A stretch of 64,000 nucleotides of DNA from Bacillota bacterium (GTDB taxonomy: Bacteria; Bacillota; UBA4882; UBA8346): NCBI GenBank assembly GCA_023415835.1, contig JAEZJK010000002.1, positions 62,001-126,000 on the forward strand. The letters run 5' to 3'. Shown piece by piece: positions 53,890-62,403 of the stretch. Made by a program: the position numbers and the translations under genes. Positions within the stretch are counted from its first letter, which is position 1. Each line of letters opens with the position of its first letter. A model generated the notes under the pieces. That model saw nothing but the letters and a program-made list of their open reading frames with translations, did no database searches and was not told where the DNA came from.

Positions 53890-54450
53890 TTAATGATCAT
53901 GTAAAATGACGGTCAGAAATTTAGCGGGTTGGCCGTCAACCGCGATTTGGCCGTGAGGCATGTTTGGATCAAAGTACAATGAATCCCCCGGGTTCATTTC
54001 AATTTCGTGGCCGCCTAAAATGACTTTGACCTTACCCTCCAGGCAATAGTTGAACTCCTGGCCGGGGTGGGTCACCAGGCTTACTTTCTTGTTCTCTTCG
54101 GGCTCTACGGTAACCAGCAACGGTTCAATTTTCTTATTGACAAAGTTATAGGCCAGGCTTTGAAATTTATATCCTTTGTACCGTTCAATCTCAATGCCTT
54201 CACCCTCCTTGACCAAACAATAGCTATGAAGTTTGGGGGAATTTCCGGTTAACAGTTCGGTCAGGTCGACTTGGAAAACCCGGGCCATTTCATAAAGGAC
54301 ACTAATCGGTATATCCAATTCAGCGGTTTCATATTGACTGTAGACAGGCAACGGGAGATGAAGTTCCTCGGCGACTTCCTGGGGAGTTAACCCGCTATTT
54401 TCCCTCACTTCCCGGATGCGTTCGGCGATCTGCTGAATGCTTTCGGTCAT
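53890..54450 (-). CDS. XRE-family regulator with C-terminal cupin domain
   Basis: The start is ATG 54450 (GGAGG 7 bases upstream). The 186-residue product has an HTH at about 8-62 (REVRENSGLTPQEVAEELHL and YEMARVFQVDLTELL) and a cupin at about 110-185 (VTHPGQEFNYCLEGKVKVIL, then LYFDPNMPHGQIAV). Cupin-XRE proteins bind small acids or CoA-linked metabolites and control nearby metabolic genes. It lies 87 bases upstream of the acyl-CoA synthetase gene in the same direction, so that is the likely target. Confidence 0.9.
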   Translation of the reverse strand: MTESIQQIAERIREVRENSGLTPQEVAEELHLPLPVYSQYETAELDIPISVLYEMARVFQVDLTELLTGNSPKLHSYCLVKEGEGIEIERYKGYKFQSLAYNFVNKKIEPLLVTVEPEENKKVSLVTHPGQEFNYCLEGKVKVILGGHEIEMNPGDSLYFDPNMPHGQIAVDGQPAKFLTVILHDH

Positions 54451-54650
54451 CACGATTCCTCCAATCTTAATACATTTTCTTCATTTATTTTACCATAGTC
54501 CTTGCCAGAGGCAACAAAGAGTTTGTGTATTATTTTAATTTCAAAACTCGGCAAATATGATATACTTCATTTAGGTATCAGCTTCCCTTCTGTTGTAATG
54601 CTTTCATTGGAACTTATACGTAAATTACCAATCAAAGAAAGGCTACCTTC

Positions 54651-54884
54651 ATGGGCTACCATGGAATTGTTTTTAATCTGGACGGCACTTTATTTAATTC
54701 CTTGGAAGGTTTGGCGGATTCAGTGAAACCCGTTCTCTAAAGAAACATCCTACCTGAACATGGCCTTGGTAAGTATAAATATATATCGGTGGCAAAATAA
54801 CCAACCTGGCACGAACTGATTCAAAATGGCGTAAAAGTGTTGTTAGAAACACCGGAGCAATTATTGGATATTAAAAACATTTAG
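54651..54884 (+). pseudogene. Remnant of a phosphoglycolate-phosphatase-like (gph, HAD) gene
   Basis: From ATG 54651 the frame gives GYHGIVFNLDGTLFNSLEG and then LADSVKPVL before a stop; this is HAD motif I (FDxDGT) with the first Asp changed to Asn, in the sequence context of Gph. After the stop the next stretch reads ILPEHGLGKYKY and the last reads ETPEQLLDI, which match the middle and the C-terminal end of Gph. The catalytic core between them is deleted and stops interrupt the frame, so the gene is dead. It is followed by an intact HAD gene 10 bases later. Confidence 0.75.
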
Positions 54885-54894
54885 CGAGGCAGGC

Positions 54895-55551
54895 ATGATC
54901 AAAGCAGTTATCTTCGATTTCGACGGTTTAATCATCGACACCGAGACTCCTTGGTTTAAAACGTTTTCCGAGATCTATCAGGAGCACGGGGCGTTTCTCC
55001 CCTTGGAAACGTGGGTTCAGTGCGTGGGTGCCAGCGAAAAACAGTTTGACCCCTATGATTACTTGGAGCAATGTATCAACCGGCCAGTTGACCGGGACTC
55101 CCTGCGGGAGCTTTCCAAGGAAAAGTATGCTTTCTTTATCAAAGGCAAAAGCGTCAATCCCGGAGTAGTGAATTGTCTCGAAAACGCAAAATCGTTAGGC
55201 TTAAATATCGGCCTGGCTTCAAGCTCCGACCGGAAGTGGGTTGAAGGCTACCTGAAAAATTTAAACCTATTTGATTATTTCGATTATCTCTGTACCAAGG
55301 AACAGGTCACCAACGTCAAACCTGATCCGGAGCTATATTTGAACGTCTTGAACAATTTTGAAATCGCCGGGAACGAAGCCGTCGCTTTCGAGGACTCTCC
55401 CAACGGAGCCAGGGCGGCCAAGTTGGCCGGGATCTATTGTGTGATCGTACCCAATGGAATAACTAGGAATCTCCATTTTGACCAGTACGATTTGAGGGTC
55501 GATTCCCTTGAAGCTTTGGAACTACCTGCCTTATTTGAGCGGTTTAAATAA
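54895..55551 (+). CDS. HAD-family phosphatase / beta-phosphoglucomutase-like hydrolase
   Basis: A 218-residue HAD protein of normal length. Motif I is FDFDGLIIDTE (nucleophile and acid Asp), motif II LASSS, motif III Lys in TNVKPDPELYL and motif IV FEDSPNGARAA, with a C1 cap at about 15-85. It resembles the YhcW/beta-PGM group that act on sugar phosphates. GCGAGGC before the ATG is a weak ribosome site. It sits behind the decayed gph remnant. Confidence 0.9.
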   Translation: MIKAVIFDFDGLIIDTETPWFKTFSEIYQEHGAFLPLETWVQCVGASEKQFDPYDYLEQCINRPVDRDSLRELSKEKYAFFIKGKSVNPGVVNCLENAKSLGLNIGLASSSDRKWVEGYLKNLNLFDYFDYLCTKEQVTNVKPDPELYLNVLNNFEIAGNEAVAFEDSPNGARAAKLAGIYCVIVPNGITRNLHFDQYDLRVDSLEALELPALFERFK

Positions 55552-55689
55552 AGTTGTAATTTTACAGGATGTCCCGCTTGATTTCCCCCTCTTTTCCGTG
55601 TAAAATTACATACGTTGATTAACCAACAGTTTCTGGGATATGCGTCAGTTTCAATTTTGAACCTACATTGCAACTACGGGAGATTTATA

Positions 55690-55872
55690 TTTCATGAATA
55701 ATGCTACTTCGGTTACCGAAGTAGATCTAATGCCAGGCCCTGAAGATTTACAGAGGGAAGGCTGAAGTCATGGTGCGATCACCCACCTATCGAGAGATAG
55801 GTGTCAAAATCGGAACAACGGTTTCTTGGAAAAGATAGCAAGCCTAAGCTTATCACAGCTTAGGCTTTTTAT
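55690..55872 (+). ncRNA. Candidate structured RNA with a terminator, unknown class
   Basis: This non-coding stretch contains a chain of stems: CTACTTCGGT/ACCGAAGTAG (55704-55724), GCC..CCCT/AGGG..GGC (55732-55762), GGTG/CACC (55772-55783) and CACCTATC-GAGA-GATAGGTG with a GNRA loop (55784-55803), followed by a perfect terminator stem (55841-55866). No TPP, SAM, M-box, 6S or c-di-GMP consensus was found. It could be a riboswitch or attenuator for the OmpA-family gene, or an independent small RNA. Confidence 0.45.
55841..55870 (+). terminator. Rho-independent terminator upstream of the OmpA-family gene
   Basis: AGCCTAAGCT (55841-55850) pairs perfectly with AGCTTAGGCT (55857-55866), followed by TTTTTAT. 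Confidence 0.88.
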
Positions 55873-55943
55873 ATTCCCATTTTCTCCGACTCCTAGTTGC
55901 GAACTTTTTTGCTCCTAATTCAAAATTAACGAATAAAGCCGCC

Positions 55944-56005
55944 GCAAACCTCATATGGATATAAATATCCTGTAGGTACAGGAAAAAAACTAAAAGGAGG
56001 TTTGC
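55944..56005 (+). promoter_or_regulatory. Ribosome-site-sequestering stem before the OmpA-family gene
   Basis: GCAAACCTC (55944-55952) is the exact complement of GAGGTTTGC (55997-56005), which contains the AGGAGGT ribosome site of ATG 56008. Between them CCTGT-AGGT-ACAGG forms a small inner hairpin (55969-55982). Folding would hide the ribosome site, so temperature, a ligand or a small RNA may control translation. Confidence 0.6.
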
Positions 56006-56007
56006 TG

Positions 56008-57372
56008 ATGAAGGCGGTCCCATTATTTTTGGCCGCCATGATATTGCTAGTGTTTTGCGTAATACCTATCTTAGCGTCCGAGGTTGAACTTTCCATAGAC
56101 TACTTCTGGGGAAATGGGCACATAACTGAGGATCGGGCTCAACCAGAAGAAAAGGGGGAAGCAAATGCTAAATCATTGATTACTCCTGTTCCAATACCGG
56201 AGCCTACCTCAAAACCAACACCGGAACCTACACCGATTCCCACCTCGGAACCAACATCAGAGCCTACCCCGACACCCACTATCAATCCGCCGATTCCTCC
56301 ACTTAAGCAACGTTCCGATTTAAACGGGGTAATATTAGGCTTACGCTATCCCATCGGCCGTTTTCGGCCAGCTCTCGAATATGGCGCCGGTGATGAAAAG
56401 GGGGACGGTTGGAAGGAAGACTTTGAGCTTCTGGAGCTAAAGGCAGGATACGCGCTAAGGGAAGGTACGAAAGGTCGAATTGAACCTTATCTAAGTTACC
56501 TTAATCTTGAAGCCGGGGGCTTTGATATTGGTGGTCCAATGCTTGGCTTGGATTTTCGGTACCGCTTTGCTCCCCGGATGTCGTTCGACGGCGGGGCAGG
56601 TTTTTCATTTGACCCTAACCTTAAAAAAGGTGGAAACTCATATAATGACGAATCTCTTAATCTGGCTAAGATAAAGCTTATTTACCATCTTAACGAACGT
56701 TGGGATCTGGGACTAGGTTACCGGGTTTATCATTTTGATGGCTCTACCTCCAAAGGCGCTTATACCGGAGTAGACGCCAAATATGAATTGGCTACTTTGG
56801 GATTCACCGTAAAGTTAGGGGCTAAATCGCAACCCGAACCAACTCCCGCTCCTAAACCCGAACCGGAGCCAACGCCTACTCCGGAAGTTAAACCTCCAGT
56901 TCCGGAGCCTGAACCTAAACCTGAACCAACACCAGAACCAGAGCCTGCTCCACTCCCGGTAGTACCGGTCGAGAAAATTTACCGGATTTTGCAACCAATT
57001 TTCTTTGATTTTGACAAATCAAATTTACGTGACGATCAACAGCCGATCCTCGACCAAAATATCTTAATCTTAAAAGACCACCCCGACTTGTATATTCTTG
57101 TAGGCGGCCACGCTGACTACCATGGTAATATATCCTATAATGTGGCGCTTTCAAGACGGCGGGCCAAGACAGTAGCTGACTATATGATCAAAAATGGTAT
57201 CGATCCAAAAAGGATTACTCTTTATGCTTATGGGGAGACTTATCCCTATAATAACTATGGCTCTAATCAAAACTGGGAAAGCGACCGTTGGGTGGATATC
57301 CTGGTTTCCCATTTACCACCTTCATGGGAGATGGGTATTGAAAAAAGAGGCGTTTCGGCTGAGCTTAAGTGA
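56008..57372 (+). CDS. OmpA-family outer-membrane protein with barrel and peptidoglycan-binding domains
   Basis: The start is ATG 56008 behind AAGGAGGT. The 454-residue product has a signal peptide (about 1-23), a Pro/Thr/Glu-rich linker (about 60-100), a strand-rich barrel-like part (about 105-275) and a second Pro-Glu linker. A C-terminal OmpA domain (about 330-440) has FFDFDKSNLRDDQQPILDQN, GHADYHGNISYNVALSRRRA and RITLYAYGE. The Asp and Arg that hold diaminopimelate are in place. It should tether the outer membrane to peptidoglycan and supports a diderm envelope. Repeats such as EPTPEPTPIPTSEPT mark the linker. Confidence 0.88.
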   Translation: MKAVPLFLAAMILLVFCVIPILASEVELSIDYFWGNGHITEDRAQPEEKGEANAKSLITPVPIPEPTSKPTPEPTPIPTSEPTSEPTPTPTINPPIPPLKQRSDLNGVILGLRYPIGRFRPALEYGAGDEKGDGWKEDFELLELKAGYALREGTKGRIEPYLSYLNLEAGGFDIGGPMLGLDFRYRFAPRMSFDGGAGFSFDPNLKKGGNSYNDESLNLAKIKLIYHLNERWDLGLGYRVYHFDGSTSKGAYTGVDAKYELATLGFTVKLGAKSQPEPTPAPKPEPEPTPTPEVKPPVPEPEPKPEPTPEPEPAPLPVVPVEKIYRILQPIFFDFDKSNLRDDQQPILDQNILILKDHPDLYILVGGHADYHGNISYNVALSRRRAKTVADYMIKNGIDPKRITLYAYGETYPYNNYGSNQNWESDRWVDILVSHLPPSWEMGIEKRGVSAELK

Positions 57373-57390
57373 AAAAACTTTAATTTAAAA

Positions 57391-57426
57391 AAACAAACCC
57401 GCTTAAAATCGCGGGTTTGTTTTTTG
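57391..57426 (+). terminator. Terminator after the OmpA-family gene
   Basis: AACAAACCCGC pairs with GCGGGTTTGTT across an 8-base loop, followed by TTTTTT. Confidence 0.92.
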
Positions 57427-57583
57427 GTAAATGAAAGCCACTGCTACTTTTCAAACCCTAGTCGTGATGCCAATTGATAATTGGATCCAGCCATTGTGCT
57501 AAATTTGAGGAAATAGTATCACAATAGCGCCAAAGCCACTTCTTATCTTATATCCTTATTCAAGGGGGGGTTAAGATGATTCT

Positions 57584-59062
57584 TTATTGATAGATCTCGA
57601 TCACTTTTACCTCCATTCCTTTTTCTTTGAACTTGGGCAGGATCTCTTCTTCCTTACCTACAACAACCGTAAAAAACTTCTCCGGAAAAGTGTATTTGGC
57701 AAAGGCCTTTTGAGCTTTCTTGGCAGTCACCCGATTATACAGCCGGATATACTGGTTTAGATAGTAAGGATCCCTACCTTTTAATTCAACATTGGAAATC
57801 AGGTTTCTAATAACGTTTTCTTTATGCCTGAAGGCTTCAGGAAAAAAGGCGTTTCGTTGATTGATTATTTTAAACACTTCGGCCTCTGATATCTTTTTCT
57901 TCCCGGTTTTAAGATCCAGCATAATTTTTTTAACTGTCTCGATTGTCTCAAAAGCTTTTTCCGGTTTTACGCCGGTACTTATAAAGTAAGCCCCGCCCAA
58001 GGGTTGGTTGAAGTACTCGGCGTAGATATCGTAAGCATATCCTTTTTCGGATCTGATTTCATTCATTAAGAAACTCTCAAAATCCCCGCCTCCAAAGATC
58101 TGATTGGCGATTTCAAAAGCTACCCTCTCCTCCAGGTTCCGATCGAGAAAGCTTTCATCAAAAAAGTTATACCCCATTTTGATTTTAGCTTGAGTAGCGT
58201 CAGGCTTATTGATAAGCACAACTTGATTGTAAGTCGCCTTATTCTCCTTTACTTTGGCCGGTTTACTCTTAATTTCTCGCCTCGCCCAATCGCCAAAATA
58301 TTTTTTTATAGTCTCTTCCATCCGGTCGAGCTCGAAATCACCACAAAGAAATAAAATGGTATTATTCGGAATAATCACTCGCTTATAATACTCTGCCAAA
58401 CTTTCGGGGGTAATCCGATTCAAGGCGGCCAATTGTGAATCCTGATCGCTATTAAAGCAATAAGGATGGTCCTGCATCAAATGATTATAAAAATACATAT
58501 TCATTAAATTATCTTCTTTGGTCTTTGCCTGACTTAAGTTTTTCTCCCACTCGCTTTTCTTCCGATTGAAATACTCCGCTTCAAAATTCGGCCTTTGCAA
58601 TATTTCCGCAACCAAAGAAATCAATTGTTCTTGCTCCGATATTAACGCATTGCCTTCAAAAATAAAATGATTATCATCCGCCTTCAAATTAAATTGGATG
58701 GCATTCGATTCTTGATAACGATCCATTTCCTTTTCCCCGAAATTTTGAGTCCCGGTAGTCATCAGATCAACCATCCAACCCGAAACGCCGGCAATCTCTT
58801 TGCTTTCCAAACTCCTCCCCCAACGGATTGTACCGTTTATAGTCAAGACCGGAATTTGATGGTCTTCTGCTAGGTAAACAATTAGTCCATTACTAAGAAC
58901 AATTCTCCGATAATCCGGAATCTCAACCCGCGGTATTGGGTTCTCATTTTCTGATAATTTTTGATAAAGCTCCTGGCTATATTCCACCTTCGCCAGGGCA
59001 GGCTGAAAGACTACCACTAAAGCGATTAATATGACTAATATATTTCGGATGAGTTTCTTCAT
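57584..59062 (-). CDS. M16-family peptidase-like subunit lacking the zinc motif
   Basis: A 492-residue exported protein (signal about residues 8-24). The overall order matches M16 (insulinase/processing peptidase) subunits (SNGLIVYLAEDHQIPVLTI, RVIIPNNTILFLCGDFE, FGGGDFESFLMNEIRSEKG). But where active proteins have HxxEH after the Gly-Val-Ser segment, this one has GVSGWMVDLMTTGT, with none of the three residues, so it cannot bind catalytic zinc. It should be the structural partner of the active M16 protein encoded just upstream (59144), as in bacterial M16B heterodimers. GAGGTG is 7 bases before the ATG. Confidence 0.88.
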   Translation of the reverse strand: MKKLIRNILVILIALVVVFQPALAKVEYSQELYQKLSENENPIPRVEIPDYRRIVLSNGLIVYLAEDHQIPVLTINGTIRWGRSLESKEIAGVSGWMVDLMTTGTQNFGEKEMDRYQESNAIQFNLKADDNHFIFEGNALISEQEQLISLVAEILQRPNFEAEYFNRKKSEWEKNLSQAKTKEDNLMNMYFYNHLMQDHPYCFNSDQDSQLAALNRITPESLAEYYKRVIIPNNTILFLCGDFELDRMEETIKKYFGDWARREIKSKPAKVKENKATYNQVVLINKPDATQAKIKMGYNFFDESFLDRNLEERVAFEIANQIFGGGDFESFLMNEIRSEKGYAYDIYAEYFNQPLGGAYFISTGVKPEKAFETIETVKKIMLDLKTGKKKISEAEVFKIINQRNAFFPEAFRHKENVIRNLISNVELKGRDPYYLNQYIRLYNRVTAKKAQKAFAKYTFPEKFFTVVVGKEEEILPKFKEKGMEVKVIEIYQ

Positions 59063-59143
59063 ATTACACCTCGATAATCCTTTTTAATACTCGCTGGTTA
59101 TAGTCACAGGCCTAAAGTCTAAGTTTAACTTTTGAGTTTTAAC

Positions 59144-60511
59144 TTATTCCCGATTCTTCTCTGGGATAATATACCCTACGGTCCGTTTTTCCTTAATAAA
59201 ATACCGTTGCGCCACGCGGATAATATCCTCTTTAGTCAACTCGTTGATGGCCTTAATCTCCTTTTGATAATACTCTGGATCGTTATAATAAAGATGTCCG
59301 GTAATAATAGTATTTTTAAAATTGATCAGATCCTTTTGGGCGAAAACCAGCTCTTTTAAAACTGCTTTTTTGAGTACCCTTAATTCTTCATCGGTTATTC
59401 CATTTTCAATTAATTTTTTTAACTCGGCGTCAAAACCCTTAGTTACTGCTTGAATTTTATCCACCTCTCCCGGTACTAAGACAACCTGGGCGTATCCTGG
59501 TATTGGCAAGCGGTTGGCCCAAGCACCGGCGGCCAAAATAATTTCCTGTTTCTGTTTTAATTCCGTATTTATCCTTGAGGTAGGCTTGTTTGATAATATC
59601 TCCAGCATAAACTCGACAGCTGTCATATCAGGGTGGTTACCGGAGGGAAGTTTATAAAGCATTATGATATAAGGCACATTGATTAATCTTTCAACCGTTA
59701 CCATACGTTCTGCTTGCTGCTCGGGTTCCTCAGTATTAATCCGTTCAATCTTTTGGGGTTGATAATCTCCGAAATATCTCACCGCCAGTTCCTGAACCAC
59801 CTTGGGGCCGGCATCGCCCGAAACAACTAAAACCGCATTATTGGGGGCGTAATATTGCCGGTAAAAAGTGTTTACATCTTCAACCGTTATCCGCTTTAAG
59901 TCTTGCATCCATCCGATTATTTGATGATGCAACGGCGATTGTTGAAAGGCCGTGGCGATTATTTCCTCAGATGCCGATCGGATGGCATCGTTTTCAATAC
60001 TTCTCCTTCGCTCCTGCATTATAACTTCTTTTTCACGCGCGAACTCCACCGGATCCAATTTCAAATTACGCATCCGATCCGCTTCAATTGCAATCCCCAA
60101 TTCCAAATTGGTTGCCGGCACTTCTTGATAATATTTGGTAAAACTTGAATGGGTGCTTGCGTTATTATAGCCGCCGACTTTTTTGACTAATTTATGGACC
60201 TGATCTTTTTCTAAAGTATTTGTCCCTAAAAACATCATATGTTCAAGCAGATGTGAAATCCCTGTAATACCTTCCGGTTCATCCACAGATCCGACTTTAT
60301 ACCAGACGCTAACCTCAACCAAGGGGACTTTATGATCCTCGAAAACAAAAATCTCTAAACCATTTGCCAACTTCGAATATGAATACTTTACCTCAGGTGT
60401 TGAGATTGGGCCGACAATATCAACCTTCTCACCCAGTGACACACCTGTAAATATGCTTAACAACAAAAAAACAGTTAGTATGAATTTGATTTTATTTCTG
60501 ATAATGTTCAA
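59144..60511 (-). CDS. M16-family zinc peptidase, active subunit
   Basis: A 455-residue exported protein (signal about 8-27). It has the inverted zinc motif HLLEHMMFLGT in GISHLLEHMMF, the downstream Glu in KEVIMQERRRSIEND, and the C-terminal ligand-binding RINTELKQKQ region. It probably degrades unfolded or signal peptides outside the cytoplasmic membrane together with the inactive partner encoded downstream (57584), 81 bases away. In other bacteria such pairs process leader peptides or clean the periplasm. Confidence 0.92.
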   Translation of the reverse strand: MNIIRNKIKFILTVFLLLSIFTGVSLGEKVDIVGPISTPEVKYSYSKLANGLEIFVFEDHKVPLVEVSVWYKVGSVDEPEGITGISHLLEHMMFLGTNTLEKDQVHKLVKKVGGYNNASTHSSFTKYYQEVPATNLELGIAIEADRMRNLKLDPVEFAREKEVIMQERRRSIENDAIRSASEEIIATAFQQSPLHHQIIGWMQDLKRITVEDVNTFYRQYYAPNNAVLVVSGDAGPKVVQELAVRYFGDYQPQKIERINTEEPEQQAERMVTVERLINVPYIIMLYKLPSGNHPDMTAVEFMLEILSNKPTSRINTELKQKQEIILAAGAWANRLPIPGYAQVVLVPGEVDKIQAVTKGFDAELKKLIENGITDEELRVLKKAVLKELVFAQKDLINFKNTIITGHLYYNDPEYYQKEIKAINELTKEDIIRVAQRYFIKEKRTVGYIIPEKNRE

Positions 60512-60551
60512 AATAATCTCACTCCTTAACAGAAGAGTTGGTTAAAAACTT

Positions 60552-61112
60552 TCACAATATCAAAGCGCCGATTATTCCTGCCAGAACAGTTAAGGTAATC
60601 GGGCCCAGTTTTAACTTTTTGGAGCCGATAATTGTTAGGATAAAGATCACTAGGGCGGAGAGGTTAATCAGTTTCAAAGGCTGTTTTATATCAATTTTGG
60701 ATAACTCTCCTTTAAAAATTGAGGTTTCGGCAAAAAAGATTACCGCCGCGGCAATCATGCCAACCGTCGCCGGCCTAATCCCTGCAATAACCTCTTTCAC
60801 AATCTTGTTCTCTTTGAACTTTATAAAAACCGAGTCAATAATCAGAATAATAATAAAAGACGGCAAAGTTACTCCCAGGGTCGCAAAGGCTCCTCCCCAA
60901 ACCGCAGCGGACTTATATCCGACATAAGTGGCGGCATTGACCGCGATCGGGCCGGGCGTCATTTGGGATAAAGCGACCAGGTCCGCAAATTCTTTCGCCG
61001 GAATAATACCCAAGCTTTGGACTTCTTGATATATCAAGGGTAACATCGCATAGCCGCCGCCGAAGCTAAAAATTCCAATCTTAAAAAAGACTATAAATAA
61101 TTTCCCTAGCAT
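60552..61112 (-). CDS. Chromate-transporter (CHR) family protein, second half of a pair
   Basis: The start is ATG 61112, which shares its A with the preceding stop (TAATG). The 186-residue membrane protein is one half-size CHR domain: MLGKLFIVFFKIGIFSFGGG, PLIYQEVQSLGI, FADLVALSQMTPGPIAVNAA and about six helices. Short CHR proteins come as co-encoded heterodimers. Members export chromate or handle sulfate or other anions. The pair is encoded behind a Sir2-like gene. Confidence 0.9.
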   Translation of the reverse strand: MLGKLFIVFFKIGIFSFGGGYAMLPLIYQEVQSLGIIPAKEFADLVALSQMTPGPIAVNAATYVGYKSAAVWGGAFATLGVTLPSFIIILIIDSVFIKFKENKIVKEVIAGIRPATVGMIAAAVIFFAETSIFKGELSKIDIKQPLKLINLSALVIFILTIIGSKKLKLGPITLTVLAGIIGALIL

Positions 61113-61660
61113 TAGCTCTGCTCCTTTTTGTTCCAGTAAGTAAGCACCCCTGTTACGCCCCCTAAAATTACGGCCCACATAGCGTGGATATCAAAAACTG
61201 CAATCATTACAAAGGCGACGACCGCAATGATATATCCGGCCTTACTTTTAATTGCCGTTTTGCCAAGCTTCAAAGCTGCTAATAAGATTAACCCGGTCGA
61301 AGCCGCCCGGATTCCGGTAAAAACTTTATCCACAATAAGATTACCTTTAAGGCCGGTTAAGATCGTAATTACCAAAATAATAGCGATAAAAGAAGGCATG
61401 ACCACTCCCAGGGTAGCGGCTAATGCGCCACTTAATCCAAGTAACCGCTTACCGATAAAAATAGCTGAATTGACAGCAATGACCCCCGGAACAGACTGGG
61501 AGATCGCAAAAATGTCCAGAATATCCGCTTCACTCACCCATTGGCGTTTGTCGACCACTTCCTTTTGAATTAAAGGAAGCATCGCCAGCCCGCCCCCAAA
61601 GGTAAAAGCGCCGATTTTGAAGAAGATCCAAAAGATGTTTACTAGTTGTTTTAGCTTCAT
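61112..61660 (-). CDS. Chromate-transporter (CHR) family protein, first half of a pair
   Basis: A 182-residue half-size CHR protein homologous to its neighbour: FFKIGAFTFGGGLAMLPLIQ and DIFAISQSVPGVIAVNSAIF. It overlaps both neighbours by one base (TAATG at each end), so the three-gene unit sir2-chr-chr is translationally coupled. Together with the next gene it should form an antiparallel transporter. The chromate link is by family only. Confidence 0.9.
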   Translation of the reverse strand: MKLKQLVNIFWIFFKIGAFTFGGGLAMLPLIQKEVVDKRQWVSEADILDIFAISQSVPGVIAVNSAIFIGKRLLGLSGALAATLGVVMPSFIAIILVITILTGLKGNLIVDKVFTGIRAASTGLILLAALKLGKTAIKSKAGYIIAVVAFVMIAVFDIHAMWAVILGGVTGVLTYWNKKEQS

Positions 61661-62259
61661 TAAATGATATTCTCCTCTAAAAACTCAGGGACTTTACTTT
61701 CTGAGCTTTGGTTGATAATTTCCACCTTGCAACCGATGGAGCGGGCGTAATCGACTACATAACCGGCGGTGGATGTATAAAAAGAGGTCCCGATGACTAA
61801 TAACAGTTCAGCCCCGTCCACTAATTGAAGCGCCCGGGGAAATTCTTTTAGTTCATCCCCATAAAGGACCACATTGGTTTCAAATACTTGCCGGCATTGG
61901 GGACAATAAATCCCATTTTGAATAATGCTGAATGGTTCCTTCTTACGGCACTCCGGGCAAATCACCCAATCCAGGTTGCCATGAATTTCAATTAAATTGT
62001 TAGTCCCCGCCCGCCGGTGCAATCCGTCCACATTCATAGTAATCACCGGAATTTTTAATCGCGCCAATGCCAAATGAGCCTGGTTCGGCTCGGCTTGTTG
62101 AATCCGTAGGTACAATTGACGGAGATTGTCATAAAACTGGATCGGCTCGCTCCGGAAATATTCACGCGTCAAGTAATCCCGAATCCAGGGCATTTCCTCA
62201 AAAGTGGGTATTCCGCTGGCTTTGGAGATCCCGGCTCCGGTAAAAGCGATGATTCTTTT
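61660..62259 (-). CDS. Sir2-family NAD-dependent protein deacylase
   Basis: The start is ATG 62259 behind a GA-rich ribosome site. The 199-residue product has RIIAFTGAGISKASGIPTF, the NAD loop, ITMNVDGLHRRAGTNNLIEI with the catalytic His in IEIHGNLDW, and four zinc Cys (CPEC and CPQC). It is shorter than usual CobB (about 235-270), mainly because the stretch after GIPTF is short (EEMPWIRDY). It removes acyl groups from lysine. Its linkage to chr genes is unusual. Confidence 0.9.
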   Translation of the reverse strand, partial: KRIIAFTGAGISKASGIPTFEEMPWIRDYLTREYFRSEPIQFYDNLRQLYLRIQQAEPNQAHLALARLKIPVITMNVDGLHRRAGTNNLIEIHGNLDWVICPECRKKEPFSIIQNGIYCPQCRQVFETNVVLYGDELKEFPRALQLVDGAELLLVIGTSFYTSTAGYVVDYARSIGCKVEIINQSSESKVPEFLEENII

Positions 62260-62346
62260 CATTCTTATCTCTCTTTCCAAAACCCTTTAACAAATAATTT
62301 CTATTTCCAATTCGGTTTTTCCTATCTAAACTTCTACAAAACAAAA

Positions 62347-62367
62347 ACCACGGCCTTTTACCGTGGT
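62347..62367 (-). terminator. Terminator after the Arg/Glu-repeat protein gene
   Basis: ACCACGG (62347-62353) pairs with CCGTGGT (62361-62367); on the minus strand TTTTTGTTTTG follows. Confidence 0.85.
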
Positions 62368-62403
62368 CTTAGTATGTTCCAGATATGTTGCCAATACACC
62401 TTT

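Noticed and set aside
55690..55872. c-di-GMP-I riboswitch suggested by GGTTACCGAAG
   Set aside because: The rest of the GEMM consensus (GGCAAACC, GGGACGCAAAGCC) is absent and the motif is in the wrong order.
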